Assembly (NCBI GenBank): GCA_900617975.1
Contig: UZAE01012974.1
Coordinates: 16,611-28,494 of the forward strand
Reading direction: 5' to 3'
Source: Rodentolepis nana
Lineage: Eukaryota > Platyhelminthes > Cestoda > Cyclophyllidea > Hymenolepididae
Length of the DNA stretch: 11,884 bases
The notes beneath the pieces were generated by a model. It did no database searches. It was given only the letters and a program-made list of their open reading frames with translations, and was not told where the DNA came from. Within the stretch, counting starts at the first letter, position 1, and every line of letters starts with the position of its first letter. Shown in pieces: positions 1 through 9,700 of the stretch. The translations under genes and the position numbers were made by a program.

Positions 1-481
1 TTCTAGTAATCGAAAAGGATGGCAGTTAGGCACGACTTTTCTACCCTTTATCGGTAAGATTAAACTAACCCCTTTTCATACTTAAGCTATTTTAGTGATA
101 AGATCAAGCAAATGAGTGCAAAAACACACACTAAAAAATGAAATAACTAACCATTGATTTAGGCTATGCTTATTTAAGTTCATTTGGGACCGCTTAACCG
201 ACAAATTATAAACATAGTTCTAGCAGAGTTGCAAAGGTAGCTTATTGAATCATGGCCAGGACAAATGAATGAAAACCACTAGTCTGTAATGATTTTCTTA
301 CTTGTAGGACCACGGTTCAAAATAAAAAGAAAACAGATGCCTCCAACATCTTACACTCAAAATCGATTGAAGCGCTAGTGTAAAATCGAGTTGGCAACTA
401 AATGTGAAGCACGAGTATTTAAGGACTACAATCCTCCAACAAGTTGGACCCTAGATCATATTCTCATTACCAAATGCTTAC
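1..481 (-). other. GW182 intron 8 (partial, runs off the left edge)
   Basis: The intron begins at the GTAAGC donor (481) of coding exon 8. I read the minus strand of all 480 bases and found no acceptor followed by an open frame in the required phase, no W-repeat or RRM-like coding sequence, and no repeat of note. The acceptor and the silencing-domain exons must lie beyond position 1. Confidence 0.7.
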
Positions 482-911
482 CCATGGAGAGTTTAAGATC
501 AGCTAGCCTTGGAGCCAAGTCAGCTGAAGGAGAGGATGCATTCATCATTAGCCCGCCGCCACTATAAGCAGCACCTGCCAAGGGATTGTTGCCACCGCCT
601 CCCATTATCCGGTTGGGTTGAAATTGTGCTCCTGGTCCACCAGGTCCTCCACCCCGAAGACGCATCAACATAGCTACATTAGCATTGGAGTCATTGTTAA
701 TTCCTCCCCCGTTTCCGCCACCACCAGAAGCGACGCGAGAGAAGCAGGTAATTTGAAAACGCACTTGATTCAACTGGGTTTCATGAGCTTCGATTTGCTG
801 GGAGATTTGAGCCTGTTGCATGAGAATTTCCTGAAGCATTGAGGAGGAGTGATGTGATGTTGGTCCACCCATGTTCATCTTCCGAATCTGCGAATGCTTC
901 ATACCTAACTC
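482..911 (-). CDS. GW182: GW182 coding exon 8 (coiled coil and Gly-rich linker)
   Basis: The acceptor CCCTTTGTAG|GAG is in phase 0. The first codons read ELGMKHSQ, so the inviting internal ATG at 902 is not a start. MLQEILMQQAQISQQIEAHE (about 782-801) is a strong coiled-coil/Gln-rich helix matching the Q-rich region that follows the UBA domain in TNRC6. Gly-rich runs follow (GGGGNGGG, RGGGPGGPG, GGGG), then LAPRLADLKLSM. The donor is CCATGG|GTAAGC in phase 1. The next exon is not in the remaining 480 nt. Confidence 0.84.
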
Positions 912-3900
912 CTACAAAGGGAAGAAAAGATACTACTAGTATTCGACTTCAGATGCTTCAGCTAATTAAAAAAATTGCCAATTCTGCAGTCCTTATCGCA
1001 ATTACAATAGCCGTACATACTTAAACAGTTTTCACACTTGACAAAGTATTAAAAAGCCCTCACCGTATGTGTTATAATGCACCAATAATAAAGGAAGCAT
1101 ATTCTTATTAATTTTGCCAAGAGCCATAAATGTACCGTTAATTGCCACTCTGCACATGACGGATTACATCACGTCGCAACATAGCCTTTTAAACTGATAG
1201 TGAACAATAAAAAAGTTGACGAAAGCTTTTAAGTAGAAATAAAGCCACGTGGAAAGAGTAGACAATTTTAGCCAATACTAATTGGTTAACGAAAGGGGTA
1301 CCAACCCTTCTATTCAACTCGACAAACTAAACTCCGATTCCTAATCCTTAAGGGACTTTATTTTGTAATTTCCGGGCTCTCAGCGACGTGTACATCGACT
1401 TTGATATGTTCGACTTTTCTCCATTGTCAAGCATGTTTCTACTACCAATCTAGTACAAGACGAGACAACTAACACCATTTATGGAGCTATGATAGCATAA
1501 ATACTTAAGCATCTCTTCTGTGCCATGTCGAAACTGAAAACCGCCGAATACCACAAGAGATCCTTCTGCCTCCTCAAACATCAGAAAACACGAAGTAGTG
1601 AGATGGACTCATTGATTCCAAACACTGGGTAAACCCACTGAATGTCAAAAAGGAGCAACTTCTACAACCATGAGGATAAATAATGAAATTCAAACTTTGG
1701 AGTGTGAAAATATTGTGCAACACAACCCAAAAAAAGTTAATGAACGCCTTCTGGTCTACCCCACTTAATTATTCGTTGCACGTTCTGTTAGCCGAATTGG
1801 GTCATATTCAGAACTATCTTACCCTCTTTTTCTTATCCAACTGAAAGATTGTGGCCTGTAGATGACTTTCTCGTATAAATAGTTGGCTAAGCACCTCGGA
1901 AGGATTTTGGCGACTGGAGAAATTAGAGGGAGGTGGGGGTGGTTGGAGCTTTCCCATGTGGAAACCACCGGAGCCGCCACCAAGGCGGTTATCAAAGAGA
2001 TCAAAGGGAGGCCCTGGCGGTGGTGGTTGAGGTATACCACCACCCATTGATGATTGAAAATCGTTTACGCCTGAAGACATGAGATAGGCGTTAACATTGC
2101 CGATGAGCTGGTTCAAACCGGGATTCATGCCACCTGTACTATCACGGAGGTCATCTGTAAAAGAAACATCAATATTTATTGCAAAATAGGACTAATTAAG
2201 GTCTATTTCTATAAGCGCAAACACTATCTAGACAGCATAAATAAACAGTAATTTAAATCACCTTAACTAGAAATAAGTTATGCTAAAAGCGGATATGATA
2301 AAGCTGTTAGGAACTTAAAAATACACGAAATCAGTCAGAATTTGATATCTACAACCACAGGCTTCAATCGGATGTGACGCTCAGGCGTACCTGAAACGAA
2401 ATATAAGGATGAAGATAAAGCAAACACTATTCCTGATAAAAATCCCTCTATTTAAATTCGAAGGTTTTTATTTCACCTTCCAATTCCATTATAAGCGATA
2501 TTGTTATTCACACAATCAGTTCATGCCACTGATAAGAACAGCCTTTTCTGTCCAGACACATGACATAAAACACATCAAGTTGATTTAGCATAAAATAAGT
2601 ACAGCTACCAATTAGTTAGCATAATATCATAAGTAAATTGGTCCGAGAAAAGTAATTGAAAGCAAAACGTGAGTAACTATATCAGCACACATCTAAATTA
2701 TGACTTCTAAAAATAGACTTCAATCTAATCGCAATATTAACCAAATTATTTTTCAATAAAAACAACCCAAGTGAACCTTTAGTTTTCTGGACCAACAACA
2801 ACAAGTATACATATACTTTGAACATAACACATCGCCTTATCATAAGACCCTGACCTGAAACGTCCTCACAAACTCACAAGCCGTTTGTATGTACTTTTTA
2901 AATTGAGGTAAGGAGTAAGCAATATTTAAGTATTCGTGTTTGAAGACGACACGATACGTTAAGTCAAAGTTGCACCAGAGTTACCATCTACCTGATTTGG
3001 CCGAAAATAAAACACGATTGCTCTCATAAGGGATAACAATTTAAATGCCTGGTAAACGAACTGGCGCAAAAAACTATAAATTTACACCGCCTTATAAGAG
3101 GCGAGAATTAACTGAGCTAAAACAATTTCTGCCAGATGTAAAATGTCCCAAATATTGCCACTTAGACCTTCGTTGATCTAAAATTCCATTTCGATTATGG
3201 ACGAACATCAACTATGAGAACTCAAAGATTAGATAAAGAGAAAAGTCAAAAAACGCACAGAGGAACTTCTCCACATCTTCATAACCACTGGAATCAGAGA
3301 TGAGGACGCCCGCCTCGTCGTGGAAGCCGAGAAGCATAAGTTGTCGAGCAACTTCGGTGCGTAGAAATGTGTTCATAGAGTTGGACTGTTGCTGTAAATG
3401 ATGGTTCTGCTGTTGCTGCTGGGATGGACCCAGGAGCCTCAACGGGGGTTGCTGCTGTTGGTTTGAAGCTGATGAGGAGGGAACGACACCTAGAAAGGAA
3501 ATATCACATAGCTTTACGTTAGAAAGCAAGGATTCGGATTTTGACATACGCAACAACGCCAATTTTGTCTTCCTTATCAGCGCATCCGTGCACTCTAAGA
3601 ACTACTACTTTCTTAAATAAAATTGGACTGTATTTCTTTTGATGCACTTTGGCGAGATCATAATGCGTTGGCACTTTTACACCTCAAATCTGCCATCTTG
3701 ATCTCTTAAAACAGACGAACCATGAAACAACAAATATCTCAAGGCTTCATAATAAAAAAACTTGCTTGTAGTCTTACTTATATTTAATAATAAGAAACAG
3801 CTTCAGATGAGCACATATCTTTGTTTTGGTTAGGAATGGAAGAGAGTTATACTACCGAATGTAGAATAAGTATTTGCTGATAATGTGAGAGAACACGAAT

Positions 3901-6900
3901 AGCACTCGAAATTAGAGGACTCTTGATGTATCGTGCAAAAGCATTGAAATGCATTTATGAGAAAGAAAACATGGTTCCGATGACAAGGCTCTACGAAAGA
4001 AAATGGCGCATATTACCAGAGAGCACCTGTTCACAATCCATAAATTTACACCCAATTCTTTATAAATAAGAATATCTTTTAATACAATTTTAAAACTGTT
4101 TTAGAAGATAAGTTCATAAAGGTAACCAGAATACAAAAGTGGCCTCACCTGAAGAGTTGGAGGTATTTTGTTGTCGGAGATGAAAGCGCTGTGGTGGTGC
4201 TGCCACTGTTTGAGACTGTGACCATGGAACGAATTTGTGGGAACGGAAATCTTGCTGCTGCTGACCCCAGCCTGAGATCCCAGCATGAGAAAGAGTATCG
4301 ATTGACGATGATGGCCAGCGGGGCATGCTCTCACCACCAACAAGACTGGGCGGCAATTGCTGACCCGTCTGTGGTTGTGGCTTGCCCAACACACGATCGT
4401 TCGAACCCCAGGGACCTGAGGGCACAAGGAATCGTTTGGCATCTTCCATAGGACCTAAAGAAGAGCTCACTTGTTCAATAAGCCAATATCTATACATGGC
4501 ACAAGGCAAGCATGTGAGGACATAGTTTAGTGTATTTACATATACTTTGCAAATCCAGGGCAATTGTCAGAAACGAATGGCGCAGAAATAAGATATAAAA
4601 TGGACAACAATTGGCGGAGAATTAAATTAAAAACAAAATTTACTAATAAAATGACCAATCACTTTGGAGCTGCAAAGGCAAGAACCGGAGGCTTTGATTA
4701 TCTAAACGAATTAATGAAGAGTTGGGACTAAGATCTTCATTCGTTAAGCCAGCATTCAAGAAACTAGATTTAAAAACACACAAATTTGTCAAGATAAAAA
4801 TGTATCAACTAGATGGGGCAAATTACTGACTGAAAGCAATGCAAATTATTATTTTTGGATACTTGTTTTAACTGCCACACTACTGAATTTTTAATTTAAT
4901 TAAACCCCCACATCTAATACAATTTGTCGTGAGCATATGTCACTTTGTACCAATTTCAAGGCTTCTCATTGAAATGAGATAAGATTGCTTCCGGGAATAG
5001 AACTTTCCGAATTAAACCAAGGTCAAATATAGGAAAGGAAACAGCCTCGTAGAATATTCAGAATTGGAAAGCTAGAAACCCACTGACTAAATCGTATTTT
5101 GCATACCATATCAATTTAAAAATAAATCAAATGAACAGAAAATGTCAAAAAGGGAGTGCAAAATCAAAATAAACCTCTAATGAAAAAGATACTAAACGAA
5201 ACCTTCGATTTTATGAGTAACGATCAAAATTTAAAAATAAATTTCAAAGCTACATTTCTTCTTATAAAACTAAATTATAAACCTGAAAAGTCACCAGCAA
5301 AATATAACAAAGCCAAAATGGCAATTAACCTACTTTGATTATCAGGAGTGAGAGAGAGTGGTGGCCAACCAGAGGAAGTCTGAGGAATACCCTGACTTTT
5401 GAATGCGCTGCTGGAACCAGGCCCAAACATTCCATTCGGTGGACCACGACCAGTTCCAGGTGGAGGCTGTTGACCTCCGGTAGCAGATTGTCCTAGCCTC
5501 TGTTGGGGTTGGGGACCACTTGGTGGGAAGAAAGCACTGTTTTGGAAACCACGTGATGCCGCTGGGGTGGGTTGCTGTTGGGGTACAGCAGGGGGGTTAA
5601 TAAATGAACTCGATGGAGGAACCATTCGATGACTTCCGGGAGGTGAATTTAAAGAAGGAACAACGGAGGTGGCACCAGGTGTTTTCCACCTATTTGTCGC
5701 CCTACTCTCACCTTGACCACCGCCCTCATAATGCATCTCCCATATTCCTGTCCCGTTAGGTGGTTCACTTGACCACACATTCGATTCTGATGGAACTGCA
5801 ACTGGAACGTTCCCAGGTTTCATCACTCCACGACGTTGTCTAGCAGCTGCTGAAAGGGAAACGGCATCCCCCAGCAGGCTCTGATTTGAGTTGGAATTCA
5901 CAGCTGGGGCTGCAGTAACAGAATTAGCAACACTAACTAGCTCTTCGTTTAGAGCGGATAAATCCCATGGAGTGGTTTGATCAATAGGTCGTCGTCCCCA
6001 GCATTCTTTGGAGTTGATGAGAGCATGTATAAGATTCTCATTCTGACCTTCTGAGTGGTTACCAGAGTCAGAGACACTTGAGCAGATACCCTCCCCGGAT
6101 GTTTGCTGATTAGATAATTTATTTTCAGAGGTAGATGGAAGTGATTGATCTAGTGATGAGGAAAAAGTAGCCATTAAGTAACCTGATATAGACAAGGTTT
6201 GGATTTCCGAGTTGCTAGTGAGGATAAGTCAACCCTCAAGGGTAATAAAATTTAGGCTAGTAATACCCAGAAGAATTAATAGTTCATCCACGGAGTAAGG
6301 AGTCACAGATTTAAATAAAGATTGGGCAAAAGTCAGCGAGAGCACTAAATAGAAAACGCTAGGACACGTTGGCAAAGTTGTTTAGGACCGAAGCTCTACT
6401 TCCTAATAACAGAAAGCCCCAATTCCAGACGTAGAGGAATGTATACAAATACTCAATTTCGAAGTACATCAAAAATTAATAACAGAAGGAATTTTCCCCG
6501 AATAATTAGAAAGAATAAATGATAAAAAATATCAAATTCAAAGCAAAAAGGTAACTAAAAAATGATCAATAGAGATATATAACCGAAATCAGAAAACGGA
6601 TCTCGATTACAAACAAGATGACATAAGATGGAATAAAAGAAAATTGGGTGAACCAAAAAAAACAAGCTTTTAAGGTACACGCAATTAGAGCTAAATGATA
6701 AAACGTCTAGCATTGGAAGTACAGGAATCTGTAATCCTTTTAAGCTATAATTCTTCTAGCTTTTACGCATTCAATCAGAGGCAAAAGTTCCAATTAGAAA
6801 AGGAATAAAACGTCCGTCTCGTGTAAATAAAAAATGGCCAACGTTGAAGATACGGGCAACTAGAAAATCCAAAAATGCCACATAAGGGAAAGACAAAGAA

Positions 6901-7814
6901 GGATATAAGTTACTTTGGACAAATTTTCTAATCTACAATTCAAAACAAGCATAAAAAAGTAGCACTAGATTATAATCAGAGTCCGATGATACCGCAATGT
7001 GAACAAAATCATTCGAGTAGAAACAAGCTAAATAAATGAATATTGGAGAAAAAAACAAACTACCTGATGAGATGGCAGACAGTGATATACAAAAAATAAT
7101 TTCAAAAACAGTTGCAACTCACTTGCAAATGCACTAAAATCCCCGTCAGTTGGAGATCCCCAACTGGAAAAGCTTTCATTTCGCGGTTTTGTCATGCTTT
7201 GAATTCGCTGGCGTTGGGAAGTAAATGCACTATCACCAGAAGTAGAGATAGTCCTGGATGCAGGTAGATCAATAGATGGGTGAGACGATGACGAATGAGG
7301 AACTGCGTCTACGTTTGGCCATGGATCACTACGATCATCTGATTCAGTCAAAGAACGAAGCGCTAGGGACGCATTCGGAGGAGTCCACTTACAATTTAAG
7401 CCGAAAAATTAACAACCAAAATTTCAGACTCGTACTTAAACTAATTGTAACTACACTTACAGAATTGGCAAGATTAAAATCGTTGAGCGAGTCCCCACGC
7501 CCTGTTCCAGCCAACTCAGCAGGAGTGGGCCATTGAGAAGGTTCGTTTTTGCGACCTAAAGATGAATCCGATATCATAGGCCAAACATCATTATTAGTTG
7601 TAGAATCCACAGTATTTGAGTTTGCTTTTTTCTTCCCTCCCCAGGAAGCGGCAGAAGGCAAATTAGGAAAATTTGGCTTTCCTATAATATGTAACAATTA
7701 AATAATGCTTAGAAGTTCCCATATAAACAAAACACAACTATAATTACCCGGTGTTCTATTCCAAGCCTGCATTGGAGAAGAGTTCTCCCCTGTATCATCA
7801 CCAGCGTGCGACAT
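482..7814 (-). CDS. GW182: GW182/TNRC6 (gawky) family protein, 5' eight coding exons, 3' end outside window
   Basis: Joined minus-strand exons: 7814-7748, 7681-7461, 7387-7123, 6182-5334, 4454-4149, 3489-3259, 2154-1823 and 911-482, giving 2701 nt and 900 complete codons with no stop. The family binds Argonaute through tryptophans and recruits PABP and the PAN2-PAN3 and CCR4-NOT deadenylases to repress miRNA targets in the cytoplasm (P-bodies). Visible in order: dispersed Trp in Gly/Ser/Pro/Asn contexts (W18, 36, 56, 73, 97, 119, 172, 246, 257, 321, 332, 350, 457, 483, 514, 530, 545), a UBA-like stretch at about residues 612-651, Gln runs around 580-604, a predicted coiled coil at about 780-812, then a Gly-rich tail. 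The RRM-containing silencing domain is absent and should lie left of position 1. The start is the first in-frame ATG after a spliced leader, with an in-frame TGA two codons upstream. Family assignment rests on domain order and W motifs recalled from TNRC6/gawky; no search was run. Confidence 0.85.
912..1822 (-). other. GW182 intron 7 (911 nt)
   Basis: Bounded by GTAAGA (1822) and TTTGTAG (912). The sequence is AT-rich with scattered stops in all frames on the minus strand. I see no embedded gene, structured RNA or repeat. Confidence 0.78.
1823..2154 (-). CDS. GW182: GW182 coding exon 7 (UBA end, Pro-rich, Q-rich start)
   Basis: The acceptor TTTCTTTTACAG|ATGACC completes Tyr647, then DLRD closes the UBA-like helix. 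LNQLIGNVNAYLMSSG (about 660-675) could correspond to the LxNLVQQIQ-like segment after the UBA in TNRC6; this is weak. It is followed by a Pro run (PQPPPPGPP), a Gly-rich patch, a second Pro run (PPPPP) and SEVLSQLFIRESHLQATIFQ, which looks helical. The donor is AGG|GTAAGA, phase 0. Pro runs are encoded by GGTGGT-like repeats on the plus strand; a competing frame-shifted open frame there is a shadow. Confidence 0.83.
2155..3258 (-). other. GW182 intron 6 (1104 nt, splits the UBA-like domain)
   Basis: Bounded by GTGCGT (3258) and TTTTACAG (2155). It interrupts the last helix of the UBA-like domain in phase 1. AT-rich and without coding potential that I can see; no repeat found. Confidence 0.75.
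3259..3489 (-). CDS. GW182: GW182 coding exon 6 (Gln-rich stretch and start of UBA-like domain)
   Basis: The acceptor is TTCCTTTCTAG|GTGTC. It begins with Gln runs (NQQQQPP, SQQQQQNHHLQQQ, about 579-604), then TEVARQLMLLGFHDEAG at about 614-630. That fits helix 1 and the GF loop of a UBA-like fold, followed by Y639-EDVEKFL as a likely third helix. The donor is CTCT|GTGCGT in phase 1; the split codon becomes Tyr647 when joined to exon 7, extending the helix as FLYDLRD. The frame is open past the donor, so the end is set by donor quality and phase. Confidence 0.8.
3490..4148 (-). other. GW182 intron 5 (659 nt)
   Basis: Bounded by GTGAGG (4148) and TTTCTAG (3490), phase 1. AT-rich, with no embedded feature recognised. 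Confidence 0.75.
4149..4454 (-). CDS. GW182: GW182 coding exon 5 (last GW repeats)
   Basis: The acceptor TTCTTTAG|GTCC completes Ser468 and gives residues 468-569. The tryptophans are SGPWGSND (W483), MPRWPSSS (W514), GISGWGQQQQ (W530, a GWG motif) and FVPWSQ (W545). The donor is CAG|GTGAGG in phase 1. Open frames in the other reading frame and on the opposite strand across this interval are shadows; only this frame has W-repeat composition and matches both neighbouring exon phases. Confidence 0.85.
4455..5333 (-). other. GW182 intron 4 (879 nt)
   Basis: Bounded by GTAGGT (5333) and TTCTTTAG (4455), phase 1. A 60-codon plus-strand open frame near its exon-4 end is lysine/asparagine-rich with no sign of being a gene. 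Nothing else recognised. Confidence 0.75.
5334..6182 (-). CDS. GW182: GW182 coding exon 4 (core Argonaute-binding region)
   Basis: This is the largest exon here (849 nt), residues 186-467. The acceptor is TCTATATCAG|GTTAC. It holds CWGRRPIDQTTPWD (W246, W257), NVWSSEPPNGTGIWE (W321, W332), NRWKTPG (W350) and SGWPPLS (W457). The PWD and NGTxxWE elements resemble the best-conserved tryptophan motifs of TNRC6/gawky N-terminal regions, as I recall them. The stretch from about 360 to 455 is Pro/Gln/Gly-rich (PQQQP, QPPPGTGRGPP). The donor is CAAA|GTAGGT (phase 1). A second GT four bases on would put exon 5 in the wrong frame, so the first was chosen. Confidence 0.87.
6183..7122 (-). other. GW182 intron 3 (940 nt)
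   Basis: Bounded by GTGAGT (7122) and ATATCAG (6183), phase 1. This is where the gene switches from very short to long introns. The plus strand is strikingly A-rich (pyrimidine-rich on the transcribed side). No extra exon seen. Confidence 0.73.
7123..7387 (-). CDS. GW182: GW182 coding exon 3 (W repeats)
   Basis: The acceptor is TTGTAAG|TGG, so the first codon of the exon is itself a tryptophan (W97). It continues with DPWPN (W119) and SSWGSPTD (W172), the last a WG motif. The exon ends in phase 1 at GCAA|GTGAGT, and the split codon is completed to Ser by exon 4. The frame stays open past the donor into the intron, so the boundary is chosen from the strong donor and the phase match with exon 4. 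Confidence 0.82.
7461..7681 (-). CDS. GW182: GW182 coding exon 2 (N-terminal W repeats)
   Basis: The acceptor TATTATAG|GAAAG restores the split Gly codon. The exon gives residues 23-96 and ends in phase 0 at TCT|GTAAGT, a near-consensus donor. It carries SWGG (W36), DVWPM (W56) and SQWPTP (W73), with Ser/Asn/Pro-rich spacers typical of the disordered Argonaute-binding region. A KKK tract follows W36. The open frame on the opposite strand here is a shadow of this exon. Confidence 0.85.
7748..7814 (-). CDS. GW182: GW182 coding exon 1 (start codon)
   Basis: Encodes the N-terminal 22 residues, starting MSHAGDDTGENS and ending with the first tryptophan (QAWNRTP). The donor is G|GTAATT, leaving one base of a Gly codon (phase 1). 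The start is supported by an upstream splice acceptor only 47 nt away and by an in-frame TGA at 7820-7818. The short first exon and the 66-nt intron after it are compact, unlike the rest of the gene. Confidence 0.78.
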
Positions 7815-7841
7815 ATTTCAGGTGATTCATAAACACCTCAT
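7798..7841 (-). promoter_or_regulatory. Two short upstream ORFs at the GW182 start
   Basis: The 47-nt leader after the acceptor contains two ATGs. The first (7841) opens a 4-codon uORF whose TGA (7829-7827) overlaps the second ATG (7830) as ATGA. The second uORF has 10 codons, is out of frame with GW182 and runs over the GW182 start, ending in TGA at 7800-7798. Such an arrangement would usually lower or condition main-ORF initiation. That consequence is inferred. Confidence 0.5.
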
Positions 7842-7861
7842 TAAAAGGATTAATATTTCTC

Positions 7862-7942
7862 CTGTAATTGAAAAATAAAAGGATTTATTAAAGCATTCTA
7901 AGTATTACGTTCGAATAAACTACATAGTATAAGGTAACATAC
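7862..7942 (-). promoter_or_regulatory. Spliced leader region of GW182 mRNA: 3' splice acceptor, possible 81-nt 5'UTR intron
   Basis: A strong acceptor (TTTTTCAATTACAG|GAG, AG at 7863-7862) lies 47 nt upstream of the start codon. A GTATGT donor at 7942-7937 would define an 81-nt intron, similar in size to the next two introns (66 and 73 nt). The same acceptor could instead receive a trans-spliced leader, which many flatworms use. The sequence alone cannot choose between them. If cis-spliced, the first noncoding exon lies just above 7942, where GC content rises. Confidence 0.5.
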
Positions 7943-8010
7943 ATAAAACACTATTCAACAATGGCGGTCCGATGGATTCAATCACGGCGGGCGATTTAAA
8001 AACTGTGATA
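7943..8010 (-). promoter_or_regulatory. Possible GW182 first noncoding exon / promoter-proximal region
   Basis: A locally GC-richer patch on the minus strand with CGCCCGCCGTG and GACCGCCATTG sits directly above the candidate leader donor. ACCGCCATTG resembles a YY1/Pleiohomeotic core, often found close to transcription starts. No TATA box is convincing because the whole flank is AT-rich. This is a suggestion from position and composition only. Confidence 0.25.
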
Positions 8011-9473
8011 TAAAACAACCCACATTTTCAAAAGGTAGTTAGTAAATAATCGTCAAATAGTTTCGGAACAGTCACACGTTATCATAATTTAAGATTATCA
8101 GTGCTTTTAATTCTTATACAGTAGTTCACTATATGATCCTCAGGTATGGAAAAATTAAATTAAGATTTTTAGAACCAAAAATATTGCAGACTATTTTCTT
8201 TTGGTTATATCTTATTAATGCAAACATTTAAACCGATGATTTTTATGTGTTTTATATTTAGCATCACTATTATTCTTTAGTCGACCTCTAAATTTTTGAT
8301 GATATGAATGACTACCGTAACCTCAAATAAATTTGGTTATTTGCACAATTGTGATAACTTTATCGCTATCAAATAATAATAGAACAATTAATCAAACCTT
8401 GACTTTCTCGAATAGTGCAATTTTTCAAGTTTTTTTCAACGAAAGTTTTATTTTCACTGTTAATTGTATTTGTGATGTGGGGAAGTTTATATTTACCTCA
8501 CCTTGTGTTGTTCGTCATTCTGTCAATTTTGCTTTGCCTTATAAATAAAAATGAATATTTCTACTGCCTAATTCTTATCAAATATTTATTTTACTATCTG
8601 CAACTTCATAGCTTAAATGGCTCAAGTTACTCTTTAGATTTTATTCAGTCTCTTAGAATTTATTCTAATCTGCAAACTTTTAACAAAGCTGACTGAACAA
8701 CTTAATTAATTCAATCGAAATTCTCTGATTCTTCACTTGAATGTATTGCAATTTCTCTCAGTGCCATGTAAAAAATCCTTTTATTGATAACTCATTTTCC
8801 TTAAGTTGCTGGAAAATCAATTCATAATGTTTAGGTTCTGACATACAATAAGATGTTTCGTTTGCTTTACCTTTACCTATTATCTCAATAAATGTTGTTG
8901 GAGGTGACAATTTAAACAGACTGCTGATACGAATATGGATAAAAACATTAATCTTTTTGTTTATGGGAATTTCTGAAGTTGTTGATAATTTTACAGGAAT
9001 AATTAATCATTGCAGTCCACTTATTGGGGAGATACTGATAACGAATAATCTTCAACAATGGATCACTTACTTCAAAATCGTACAACAGAAACAATAATTA
9101 TAAAGGCCTTTATCCAGGCAAATTTTTTACAAATATGAGGGATTAAGTTCAAGCACCTAATAATCTGGCATTTCTAGCAAACCAAATGACATTTGACGGC
9201 TCAATTTTAAACCTAGGTACCATATAATGATTTTAGTAGTTATTACATTTTTGGAAAGCACGATTTTTTCCATTTCTTGTCATCATCGAAAGCCAACATA
9301 TTTCTTAAAAATTTGAACATATTCCTTTTTATTACGGACAAATTTCTCCCAGTCTTTAAACCTATTTTGTTGCCTCATATTTTGCAAACAATCCCTTTAA
9401 ACGTATGATATAGTTCATTACTTTCAAATAAATAATTTCAAAATAATAGGCAATTCCATTTCCTTTTTAAAGC
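8011..9473. other. Intergenic region between the two minus-strand genes
   Basis: Very AT-rich. Plus-strand open frames of 71 and 93 codons around 8333-8696 are Phe/Leu/Ile-rich translations of T-rich DNA and overlap each other in different frames, so I do not call them genes. On the minus strand this should contain the 3'UTR of the upstream gene and the promoter flank of GW182. No tRNA, repeat array or mobile-element sequence recognised. Confidence 0.6.
9328..9333 (-). terminator. Candidate polyadenylation signal AATAAA for the second gene
   Basis: The minus strand reads AATAAA here, about 140 nt downstream of the TGA stop at 9476-9474. In AT-rich DNA this hexamer occurs often by chance, so support is from position only. 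Confidence 0.3.
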
Positions 9474-9632
9474 TCAAACAATTGGGAGATTGCTTCTGAT
9501 CGAGGCTCTCATTGAACTTCTGTGCAATCGTTCGGTGAACTCTCGTACAAGGCGACTTGAGTCCTCAGGATTCTGGAGTTGATAGGGCTTCCGTATTACG
9601 ACCACACCAAAGGCATTTATGCTGTGCTTGGA
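9474..9632 (-). CDS. Unrecognised protein, terminal coding exon
   Basis: The acceptor is GGTTTTTTTTAG|TCC. It gives 52 codons ending in TGA: SKHSINAFGVVVIRKPY, then an acidic/polar stretch (NPEDSSRLVREF) and a basic, Ser-rich C-terminus ending SNLPIV. Composition is balanced and GC content is clearly above the flanks. Phase 0 at its 5' end matches the AAG|GTAAAT donor of the preceding exon across a 68-nt intron. I do not recognise the family. The last residues could be a PDZ-type C-terminus, but that is speculation. It could also be a pseudogene remnant. Confidence 0.6.
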   Translation of the reverse strand, partial: SKHSINAFGVVVIRKPYQLQNPEDSSRLVREFTERLHRSSMRASIRSNLPIV

Positions 9633-9700
9633 CTAAAAAAAACCGACTTCATTTATTCATATCTTAGTTGAAATCATTCATAAATTTCACTTTTATTTAC

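Noticed and set aside
618..1024. Plus-strand open frames over GW182 exon 8
   Set aside because: Antisense shadows of a Gln/Gly-rich coding exon. The minus-strand frame has matching splice phases and domain character.
4397..4409. tRNA B-box-like GTTCGAACCCC
   Set aside because: It lies inside GW182 coding exon 5, with no A box or cloverleaf around it.
4101..4563. Competing minus- and plus-strand frames over GW182 exon 5
   Set aside because: Only the frame with repeated tryptophans joins in phase to exons 4 and 6. The others end without splice support.
5156..5338. 60-codon plus-strand frame
   Set aside because: Lys/Asn-rich translation of A-rich intron sequence overlapping the exon 4 donor.
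7276..7536. Plus-strand 86-codon frame spanning exons 2-3 of GW182
   Set aside because: It crosses a well-supported intron on the opposite strand and shows no independent features.
8333..8696. Two overlapping plus-strand open frames, one hydrophobic and membrane-like
   Set aside because: Phe/Leu/Ile/Tyr-rich translations of T-rich DNA, in two different frames over the same bases, with no motif or splice context. Hydrophobicity follows from base composition.
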